Shown here in pieces: positions 1-9,900 of a stretch of 16,371 nt of DNA. The position numbers and the translations under genes are program-made. How positions within the stretch are numbered: the stretch's first letter is position 1; each line of letters begins with the position of its first letter. Origin of the DNA: Clostridium sp. (GTDB lineage Bacteria; Bacillota_A; Clostridia; Lachnospirales; Lachnospiraceae); assembly GCA_023666975.1 (NCBI GenBank), contig JAMPAW010000068.1, positions 1-16,371 on the forward strand, given 5' to 3'. The notes under the pieces were generated by a model. It was not told where the DNA came from, made no database searches, and saw nothing but the letters and a program-made list of their open reading frames with translations.

Positions 1-132
1 CCACAAGACGGTTCCGGCAGTCATAGGTTAATTCCTGCATCACGCCGTCCACCGGACCGTAGGTCATGTTGCCTTTCTCGTCGTAGGTAATGCTTTCCCC
101 ATTGTAGGTCTTTAAGCGGTTCGCATCATCAT
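1..132 (-). pseudogene. 5'-truncated RHS core fragment, start of a silent rhs-CT cassette (runs off the window)
   Basis: Read on the minus strand, these bases encode about 44 residues of RHS core (NDDANRLKTYNG, then ITYDEKGNM, then CRNRLV). They match residues 4339-4383 of the giant RHS protein, with 130 of 132 nucleotides identical to 1983-2114. The two differences (56 versus 2038, 101 versus 2083) are both silent third-position changes (GGT/GGC for Gly, AAT/AAC for Asn). There is no start codon in this frame and an in-frame TAA lies just upstream at 140-142, so the fragment is probably not translated by itself. In RHS loci, such promoterless core fragments placed after an immunity gene usually lead an alternative C-terminal toxin plus its immunity gene, which can replace the expressed tip by recombination. 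Whether an alternative tip follows here cannot be seen, because the window ends at base 1. Confidence 0.85.
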
Positions 133-178
133 TAAGGATTTAAAGAGTTAGAAAGCCTAAAGTATCATCATAATAGAT
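133..178. other. Short spacer between the immunity gene and the silent cassette
   Basis: This is a 46-nt AT-rich spacer. No stem-loop followed by a T-run is visible, so no intrinsic terminator can be called after the immunity gene. Read on the minus strand in the immunity gene frame after its TGA, it gives IYYDDTLGFLTL, a TAA stop and then ILN, and it runs in the same frame into the RHS fragment at 1-132. The YYDD stretch looks like a YD repeat, but it is too short to prove common origin. Confidence 0.5.
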
Positions 179-523
179 TCAATAGAGACTTTCTTCCACA
201 TACCCAAGAAAAGTATCTTGCAATTCATCTTCTGTGTCAACTCCATTAATTTTAACATCAAATTCAAAACTTCCATCGCCTAATGTACTAGAACCATCAA
301 GTATGCCAAAGACACTTGAAATCGTATCAATCATTGTTTGCCTTATAATATCCATAAATACACTTTTTTGAACATTCTCAAATGAATGATATAGCTCTAA
401 AGCATTCTTCCAATAGGCTATCGTTCTCTCCGTTACCTCAGTATTTTCATACAATTCCTTATAAATACTTTCTCCTTCTTTCACTATCGTTTCATAAATT
501 TCTTTAACAAATTCTTCATTCAT
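179..523 (-). CDS. Probable cognate immunity protein of the RHS nuclease tip (114 aa, family unassigned)
   Basis: This is a small protein without signal peptide or membrane segment, so it should be cytoplasmic. That suits an antidote protecting the producer from its own nuclease. The role is inferred from position: the ATG lies 2 nt after the TAA of the giant RHS gene, with its ribosome site (AGGA) inside the last RHS codons, so translation is probably coupled. It is strongly acidic (25 Asp/Glu against 8 Lys/Arg), matching a basic toxin tip. The N-terminal two thirds look helical (EEFVKEIYETIVKEG, then ERTIAYWKNALELYHSF). A turn containing ILDGSS follows, then a probable beta segment (SFEFDVKING) and a final helix with ELQDTFLGYVEE. 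I cannot name an immunity family with certainty. G+C is low (19 of 60 bases at 241-300), like the toxin tip and unlike the RHS core, so the two were probably acquired together. Confidence 0.8.
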   Translation of the reverse strand: MNEEFVKEIYETIVKEGESIYKELYENTEVTERTIAYWKNALELYHSFENVQKSVFMDIIRQTMIDTISSVFGILDGSSTLGDGSFEFDVKINGVDTEDELQDTFLGYVEESLY

Positions 524-525
524 CG

Positions 526-972
526 TTATTTCCTCATTTCTGGATACATGTTTTTATTCATAGCTATTAATTCTTTCAATGCAGAATTAGGTATATCTGG
601 ATAAACTCTTTTAAGTTCAAACAGATCTCTAGCAAGTAATTGCCTTGCGCTAGTTATTCCTTTTATATTTCTGGATACTATCTTATTTGATCCAGATATC
701 GTATGACCAACCTTAGGCACATTAATTGCAGGAGCAGTTTTAGGGTCATAATTTGCCACAAGTTTCTTCATTATTGCCTTCTGTCCTACATGATGTGCAT
801 CCAAACCCAGTACACCCTTTATATCCGCATAGGCACCTACTTGATACTTACCAAAGCCGCTACCACCCTTATAAAATGGATTAATCACAAACCCTCTGTT
901 CCGTTTCATATGTCCAGAACCAGATATGCCCAATCCCTTATTAAGCTGGCTGACAAACTCCCCAGCAACTTC
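526..972 (-). other. C-terminal toxin tip: HNH/Endonuclease VII-like nuclease domain
   Basis: This covers roughly residues 4720-4867 of the RHS protein. The clearest signature is LDAHHVGQ with the His pair at 4779-4780, followed by PAI at 4800-4802 and GHT with His 4809. An acidic or His pair, then PAI, then a later His is the pattern of polymorphic-toxin nucleases of the HNH/Endo VII (treble-clef) superfamily. In these, the first His acts as general base and the later residues bind metal. A basic helical tail follows (ARQLLARDLFELKRVY). The expected target is DNA, possibly RNA, of a competitor. The fold is inferred from motif order; the exact subfamily is not assigned. The region is AT-rich (20 of 60 G+C at 661-720) compared with the upstream pre-toxin, in keeping with an exchanged tip. 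Confidence 0.7.
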
Positions 973-3900
973 CTTGACCGCAGTCTTCAGCTTCGGCATT
1001 GCCCTGCTGGCAAGGCTTCTGACCTTTCCGGCTGCCCACTTGGCTGAGGCTCCCATGGCAAAGCCTGCCACCACGGCTCCTGCCGTATAGGTTATGGCTT
1101 CCCCAACTGACTTCCCTTCCCTGCGGGCCTGCATGTAGGTATCATAGTTTGCCTTCATTCCGGCCGCCGCATTGCCGACCTTCGCAACCGTCCTGCATGC
1201 ATCCGTTATCTTCTGCGCCGTTTTTATCGCCTTGACTGCCTTTGTTGCCCTGGCAACCCCTGCCACCACTGTTCCGACAGCAGGTATTCCGCAGGCAAAC
1301 GAGATTGCCGCATTGACATAGTCGCCTTCCGCCGCATATAAGACCCCGTTTACAAGGTCTGCCCCGTCAAACACCATTCCTGCCCAGTCCAGCGCATTAT
1401 GCAGCCACTGGTACTTGCTCTTCTGCCCCTGGTCATTCGCATTCTCCCCGCACAATCCGAACGGGTCTACCATGCTCACCGGATTCCCTTCGCAGTATGC
1501 ATACCGGTTTAAGCTCTGGCTGCTGCCGATATCGCCAACTTTGATGTCCTGGTTGATAAACCGCTTGATATCCGGGTTGTAGTAACGTGCCCGCATATAA
1601 TACAGACCGTTGCTGTCCGTTGCCACGCCATAGCTTCCGTTATACAGGAAACGGATTTTTGTAATCGGGCCCTTCAGCAGTTCCCCATATGTCCCGTAGG
1701 AGAACCGCTCCACCGCATGGCCGTCCTTTGCCGTGATCAGTGTGGTCGAGCCGATGTTGTCATAGTGGTATGCAAAGTACTTCCCTGTTCCGCTGTTATG
1801 CTGAGCCGCTAAGCCGTCTGCTCCGTAGTAGTACGTCGTTTCCGTGTTGTCCGCTTCATAGGCGGTTAAAAGCCTGCTCAAACTTCCGCCGGTGTCAGTA
1901 ACATACTCTGTGGTAAGCCCGTTCTCTGTAGTCGCGATACGGGTATTCTCCGCATCATAAGTATAACGCACTCCGCCCGCTTCCACAAGACGGTTCCGGC
2001 AGTCATAGGTTAATTCCTGCATCACGCCGTCCACCGGGCCGTAGGTCATGTTGCCTTTCTCGTCGTAGGTAATGCTTTCCCCGTTGTAGGTCTTTAAGCG
2101 GTTCGCATCATCATAGGTCATGCTGACCGTCTCTAACACATCCGGGTTCTGGGCATTCGTGCTGGTCTTGGTAATGACCTCGCCGAATACGTCATAGGCA
2201 TAAGTATGCTGCTGTAAGACATTCCCTTCCTTGTCCAGATCGGTCTGGGAAAGGAGCTGTCCCGCCGGGTCGTATTTCCGTGTTTCAACAGAGCCGTCCG
2301 CCCGGGTAATCCGGCACAGCCTGCCGTAGTTGTCATAGCCGTAGGTAAAGGTCCCGCCGCTGTTGCTGGTCATCTCCGCCACGCTGCCGTCAGCATAATA
2401 GGCATACCTCACCACTTCCCCGCCCGGATAGGTCAGTGCGGTCATGTTGCCTAAGGCGTCATAGGCATATTTTACTTCCCGCCCCTTGTAGTCCGTATAC
2501 TTCGTTATGCGGTTTAAGGAGTCGAACTCCCTGCGGATTACTTTTTTCCCTGCAAAGAGATTGGATAAACCGCCCTCCTTTTCCGATACCTCCGTCACGT
2601 TCCCATTGGCATCATAGGCATACTCGATCGTCCCCAGCCCATCCTTCACTGTCTTTAAGCGGTTCAGGCTGTCATACGTGTAAGCCGTCTTCTCCCCTGC
2701 GCTGTCCGTCATCTGTTTCAGCAGCAGTTCACTGTTATACTGGTATTCTGTCGTATTGCCAACAGCATTCTTTTCCGTTTCCAGCAGCCCCTGCGCATTG
2801 TAGGCATAGGTATAGGTATTCCCGGCGGCTTCCCCGCCCTTTGCGTTCTGGTTCGGGTCCTTTAACGAGGCTATCCTGCCAAGGCCGTCAAAGACGACCG
2901 TGCTTGTCCCCTGTTCCGCATCCGTCACCTGCGTGTTCCGTCCAAGCGCATCATAGGCATAAGCGGTCTCCCGCACCTCACCGGTAAAGGCGTAAAGCCC
3001 TCCTGCCGGTGCGCCGTCCTGCTTCTTCCCGGTCTTCACCTTCTCTACCTGCCCGAAGCCGTTATAGACATTCTCGGTCAGCATCCCTTTTGCATCCACG
3101 GTCTGGAGGATTCTCCCTTCCGTGTCATAGACCGTCTCCGAGAGCACGGCTCCCGCACCATTGGCCGTCCTGACCGGACGTCCGGCGCTGTCATAGGTGG
3201 TCACGAGCTTTCCGCCGTTTACCGCATCCGTCTCCGTCACCGTATGGCTCTTGATGTCATAGGCGGTATAGGCCAGTGGGATGTTGGCGGATTCGTCCTT
3301 CCCCGGCTCCCGCACGCCCGTCTCTTTCACACGGTTCAATGCATCATACCGGCTGTAGGATACCCTTCCCGTGCAGTCCTCGGTCTCTAACAGGTTCCCG
3401 TTGCCGTCATACCGGTACAGCGTTTTCTTCCCTGCCGGGTCCGTGGATTCCGTGACATTGCCGTGGATATCGTAGGCATAGCTGGTGGTCATCAGCTCTC
3501 CGCTTCCGCCTCCCACCGTCTCCGTGAGCACCCGCCCTGCCGGGTCATAGGTATAGGTTATCGCAGGCTCCGTGTCACTGGTGACGGTCTGCACCCGCCA
3601 GCTTTTGTCATAGCTGTAGGTTGTCTGTACCCCGTAGGCATCGATCTGGTAATTCAGCTTCCCGTTCGGGTAATATTTCCACTGCGTAATCCGGCTTTCC
3701 GGCTCTCCCTCCTTCGGGCTGACGTTGACCTCTGTCTGCTTTATCACATTTCCCGCCTTGTCGTATTCATAAAGCGTCTCGGACAGCTTCTTTCCGTTTT
3801 TGTCTTTTTCCACCTCCTTCGTCTTGTTGCCGACGGCATCATAGCTGTTCTCGATGACGGTTCCGCTCTCCCCGTCCGTCACCTTCTTCAACAGCCCTTC

Positions 3901-6900
3901 CTTTGTGTAGGCGTAGGACGTGGATGAGGATACGGTCTCCCCGTCCTCTGCCGTATAAACCGTCTCCTTGGTCATCTGGCCGTTATCGTCATACCGGTAT
4001 ACGGTCATTGCGCCGCCGGGGTCTGTCCGGCTGGCCACGTTTCCGGCGCAGTCGTACTCATAGGCGGTCACGCCGCCCTCCGTGTCAACCGTATAGCTGA
4101 CACGCCCCAGATCGTCATAGAAGGTCTGGGTTGTATAAACCTGTGCCCCGTCCTTTACCGTCACCTTGTTCTGCAGCCCTGCCTTGTTGTAGGAGTACTC
4201 CGTGATGCTGTCATTTTTGTCCTTGACCCTGATCAGGTCGCCTTTGCCATTATATTCATAGGTAATGGTTTTTTCGTCGGCATCCTTTTCCTCCGTCACC
4301 TGCCCGTGTTCGTTATACTGGTATTCCACCGTGTTCTCGTTCTGGTCGGTGACGCTTTTAATCAGCCCGTTGTCATAGTAGGTGCAGGACATGCTCTCCC
4401 CGCTTACGTTTTTCATCGTGCGCAGGTTGCCGTCCTCGTCATAGGTCATGACCGTTTCCGCCCGGCTTTCGTCCATCAGGCTGTTTTCAATGGCCGTCAT
4501 GTTGCCATTGCCGTCGTACCGGTATACCGTGTTGTAGCCGTTGGCATTGCTGATGCTGGTCTGGTTACCGTCCCCGTCATAGGTCATCTGGGTTTCATCC
4601 CCTGCCTCGTTCGTCTGGCAGGTGATGTTGCCGTCGGCATCGGTCACCGTCTTTTTCTTCTTCCCGGAGCGGGTGGTGACCGTCGTCACCAGGTCCCCGC
4701 TCGACGCATCCTCATGATAGCTGAATGTTGTCTTGTTTCCAATCCCGTCCTTCTGGCTCTCCACCCGGACTGCCTTCTTCGCCGGTGCCGTGATGGATTC
4801 ATACTCCTTATAGGTGTTCGTCACATAGGTGTTGTTGTCATCATCCGTCACGGTCAGTATCCGGTGCTCCTTGTCATAGGTGTAGTAGGTATTTTCACCC
4901 AGCGCATTCGTAAACTGCTTTAAGCACTGGTTTTCATCATAATAGAACAGCGCTTCCCTTCCGTTGCCGTCCTTCACCGACTCCACCAGCTTATCCGCAT
5001 TCAGGGTATAGGTAAGTTTTCTGCCGCTGACCGCGTCCGCTGCGGTAAACTGCTTTTCACTCCTTGTAAACGTCAGCTTCTTGCCGTCTTTGTTCTGTAT
5101 CGAGGTCAGATTTCCGTCCTTATCAAACTTCGTTGTGGTTCCGGCGGCATCCGTCAGGGTATACGTTCCGCTGTCATTCCGCTTTAACGCATACTCTGCC
5201 TTATTCTCGTTCAGGCACTTGTAGCTCTGCTTTGTCGGAATGGATTTTTCATCGAGATAATAATAGCCGTCGGCGTCCTGCTTATACTCTGCCTTGTCAC
5301 TGTCCTCTGCCAGAAAGGTATAATAGCCCGTAGGTGACACGTAATACCTTACCGTGCAGTCCTTCATATCCAGTATTCTTGCCTCGTAGTTATGGCTCCA
5401 GCCGTAGCCGAACTCGCCTAATTCCTCCGTGGCCGTCGAGTCATACTGCAGGTCTGCCGATACCGGGTTCACTCCCTGAACGGACAGGGCATTAATGCTG
5501 TCCGTATAAGCTCCGGTGCTGACGTTGACCGGGTCTGCCTCGGAATTGTCGTCCGTCTGCCGCTGATAGGTGAGGTCCGGTACAGGCACATGGGATGCCA
5601 CCGGGGAAATCCGCACGGCTACGCCTAAGTTGACACCTGCCAATACCTCACACTCATAATCAATCAGTGCTTTATAATTCAGCCATTTCTCCCCCTGCAC
5701 CGGTATCATTGTCCGATAGATACCGGATATGGACTCTCCCGGTTTCAGGCAGTCCACGGCCACCATATCACCGGCGGACATCACCGGCGTCCTCTTTGCG
5801 CCATCCGCCGTCGCCGCATAGCGTCTGCTGTTGCTGTGCTGGGTACCGAAGGTCGTCTTTACATTATAGAACTCCTTGCCGCCCTCATTGGACAGGGTAA
5901 AATAGACATAGTACTGTTCCCCCTTCTCCGCACGGTCCTCCGGATGAATGGTCAGCACAAGCCCCTCACCCGCCGTGACCTCAAACTCGTTGGACTCAAA
6001 ATTACAGACAAGGTCTGCGTTAAATGGCTGCAGTTTTCCGGTCATCAACGCCTGAATCTTATACTTGCCGGGAGCGTCTCCCCGCAGATACCATGTCGCC
6101 GAAGCAGACTCACCGCCCCGGATATCGTCAAGCTTCTTCACCGCAGACTGGCCGCCGTAGGTTCCGGCAAGGCTCATGCCATAGGGCACCACCAGCTTCG
6201 TTTCCAGATTCCTTGCGACAATCGTCTGGCTGCTGGCATTATTGTAGACAATCAGCGTCGCCTCGTACATATCCTTTAACCAGGAGATCGACTGGGTAAC
6301 ACTCGTATGATAGTACATATCCCGGAATTCTTCCTCTTCGGCTGCCGATGAGGCACCACCGCCTCCGCCACCACCGCCTCCGTTTCCGCTGCTTCCGCCA
6401 CCGCCGCCAATGCTGCTGTTCCCGCTGACAACGGCTTTTGCCGGAATCATAATGTCATCCGACCCCTCCGGTCTGGTTGCATCCATAAAAGTCAGATTGG
6501 TTTTCACGGTAAATACATGCTGGTTATTCGGGTCATTTAAATCAATGCCTGCATCCACCATTTCCTCAAAGGTCATCTGGTGGACGGTAAAATCTGCCGT
6601 CACCGTTTCCCCTTTTTCGAGTGTAAAGACATACTCTTTTTCCCCGTGAAGCTCAATCTCCACGAATTTCTCTACCGCAACATATCCGGGCTTATAAAGC
6701 GCAATCCGGTATGTTCCCGGTTTCTGCATTACCTCTGCCTTTCCGTAACGGTCGGTATAAGAAGTGTCATTATGTTCAGTCGAGGTGTTGACAAACACAG
6801 TTACGTCCTGAAGAGGCGTACCGGAGGCATTGCGTACCTCCACAACTGCCTTTCCGGACTGGCTCTTAGGAAGAACCGTTATCTTAATCTTATTGTCGCC

Positions 6901-9900
6901 TGTATTTCCTGCCGGGTCTGTCACGGTAAGCGTAACGTAGTATTCTCCGGCCTTTTCGTATTTATGCTTCGGGGTGGGAGCCTGGCTGCCGCCCGTGCCG
7001 TCTCCAAAATCCCACGTATAAGAAGCAATCCTGTTGTTGTCAGTAGAGCTTAAGCCGTTGAATACCATTTCATAGCCCTCTACGGCCGCAGTATCAGAAA
7101 GTATCACCGCCTTCGGCTTCTGGTCATCAACCGGTTTTGGCTTCACATAGGAGAGCACGGATTTTGCCGTATTGCCCGCCTTATCCTGTATCATCAGCTG
7201 ATACACATAGGTATAGCTGGGGTTTACCTCATTATCTTTGTAACTGAGGCTTCCTGTTCCCGCTGCAACCGTCTCAAAAGCCTCATCATTTATGTTCTTC
7301 TTATAAAGGGCATAACGGATATCCTCCATACCGGAATAGTGCAGTTCCGTACACCAGTTGCCAGCACTCGCAAACAGCATTGGCGTCGCCAGTGTGACAT
7401 TGCTGATATGGCATGTGCTCCGGAAAACTGTGCTGCTGTTACCCGCTGCATCCCTTGCGGTAACCAAAAGCTCATACACGCCATTTGCATAGTCCGTGGT
7501 ATCCAGTTCATAGGATACCGTTCCACTGCTGATATTCGTTTCTACCATACCGGCCGTATGCTTTGTCCCGTTCTCTCCCTGCTCCCGCAGTGCGATTTCC
7601 ACCTGCGAAACACGGTCGTTGTCGGATACCAGTACCGAAATCTCCGTTACTCCGGATATCCACTTGTCCTCCTCCGGAATGACACTGTGTACTACCGGTG
7701 CCACGTCGTCCGGAAGCTTCTGTGCCACAGCCACATTGGACAGCGCACTCTCATTTCCCGCCTTATCCAATACCGATATCCGGTAGGAGTAAGCCGTATC
7801 ATAGACGGCAGCCCTGTCATAATAACCAAGCGTGGTCACATGGTCAGCGATACAGGTATAGGAATTGAGCCCCTCCGGGCTTCGGTAAATCCGATAACCT
7901 GCCACGTCATTATCCACGGGTTCATTCCATAAAAGATGAATGCTTCCGCCCTCTCCCTCGGCAGTCAGCTTATCCACTGTCTGCGGTGCGGTCTTGTCCA
8001 CGATGCACTGCAAAAGAACCTGCTCTCTGTCTCCCTCATTTCCTGCCGTGTCTTTGCAATAGGCACGAAGATAAATATCCCCTTCCCCGATATCCGTCAG
8101 GTCAACGGAATAAGCTGCCCGCTGCTCCTTCTTTGCCTCCTCGAAAACAAACTGGGTAAGCGGTGTCCAGTTCTCCCGATCCACGGAATACTCGACCGTC
8201 ATCTCAGCAAGTGCAATATTGTCATACCCGTTGATGACCAACGGTATCTTATCCCGATAATAACCGCCGTTTGGCGAAATGGAGGTTATCCGCGGCGCAA
8301 TCGTGTCCTCTTTGATCGCAACGGTTACACTCTCTGACGGAGCTCCCGCATTATTGCGGATATCATAACCGGTTACGCGGTATATATGCGTACTGTCAGG
8401 AAGCAGGCCCTCCAACGCATATCCCGTTATCTCCGTTGTCTGTGCAACCTCTCTCCAAGTACCGTCCTCCTGCTGCTCTTCCAGGCTGAAATGGGAGAAG
8501 TCCTCATCTGTCGGTGCATCCCATGTCAATATCGCCGTAGTGGAAGTAATGCTTGCCTGCAGGTTTTGAATCTGCTCCGGACCCTCGTTGTCTACCGCAT
8601 ATGTGCGGACAAACTCGTCTTCATTCTCATTTCCCGCTGCATCATAGACAGTAAACCGCAGCGTCACCTCATCCTGCCAGCCCGTTGTATCGAGTGCATA
8701 GTCGACACTGCCTGCCGTTATCGGACACTGTTTAAGCTGCACATAATCTTCTTCCTGCTCATCATAGTATTCTATGACCACGCTGTCCAAAGCCTTGTTA
8801 TCCCTCGCCCGTACCGTCAGCGTTGCCACGCCGGAGAGAATCCCCTCCGCCGGCTCCACTCCCTCTATTACCGGAGCGCTGATATCGTCATCACAGGTGA
8901 TGACCAATGCATCCGACAACTCGCCGGTCAGTCCCTCCTCGTCATAAGCGGCCACATAATAGGCATAAGTGACGCCTGCCGTTATCTGCTTATCGTAATA
9001 ATAGGTTTTTGCCGGGTCCGCAATATCGGCAATCTGCTCCCTTGCCTTTCCTTCCTCTTCACGGTAAATGAGATAGCCCGCAATATCCGCTTCTGTCCCT
9101 TTCGCATAGCTAATCACCGCCACACCGTCTTTTATCTCCACTCCTGTCTCCGCAAGCTTTGCCGGAGCAGATTTATCCAGATAGTAAATGTAGTTTTCCT
9201 CGGCCTCATATCCTCCTGCATCCGTGATCCGGACAAGCACCTCAATTTCCTCGCCTGCTATTCCGGCCGTTTCCAGATAAGCAGAGGCGGTCAGCCGTTT
9301 CCGATAGGAAGTCCTGCTTCCTACCGTTTTCTGCAGCAATTCGGTATAGTCTCCCCCGCCCGGTTCACGGTATCCAATATATACCTGATAACCGGATGTA
9401 CTTCCCGCATTCAAAAACGCTGCCGTCAACTCCGGCTTCGCTCCTGACAGCTTCGCAAAATTAGCCGGGGACATCGTTTCTACCTCGACTGCCTGCGTGT
9501 AGCAGTCCGCCTCCTCCGACAATTCCGATACATTGCCGGCACTGTCATATGCCGATATCGTATAAGTATAATGTTCATTGACCGATAAACCGGTATCGAA
9601 ATATTCCGTTCTGGCTGTGGTGCCGATTTCCTCGCCATTCCGGTAAATGCGGTAGCCAGCCACCTTGACATTGTCCGACACGGCATTCCAATTCAACCGC
9701 AGCGCAGTTGCCATGCGCTCAGCAAGCTCCGGCTTCTCCGGTGTCCCAGGGGCTTCTTCATCCTCTGGCGTCGTCACGGTATAAGTCTTAGATGCCGCCG
9801 ACGTATTCAGCGTTGCATCCTTGGCAATGACATAGTAGCGGTAAGTCGTGCCCGGTGCCAGATTCTTATCTGTATAAGAGGTTCCTGATACCGACATCAC

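Noticed and set aside
133..178. Possible intrinsic terminator after the immunity gene
   Set aside because: No GC-rich stem with a following T-run on the minus strand could be found. Transcription may continue into the silent cassette.
6341..6430. Possible CRISPR or tandem DNA repeat in the poly-Gly coding stretch
   Set aside because: It is a simple codon run in frame with the RHS gene, without spacers or constant repeat units.
8386..9447. 353-codon plus-strand open frame
   Set aside because: It lies antisense to the FN3 region of the RHS gene, whose domains are clear. The translation is Arg/Cys/Ile/Leu-rich with no recognisable motif, typical of a shadow frame.
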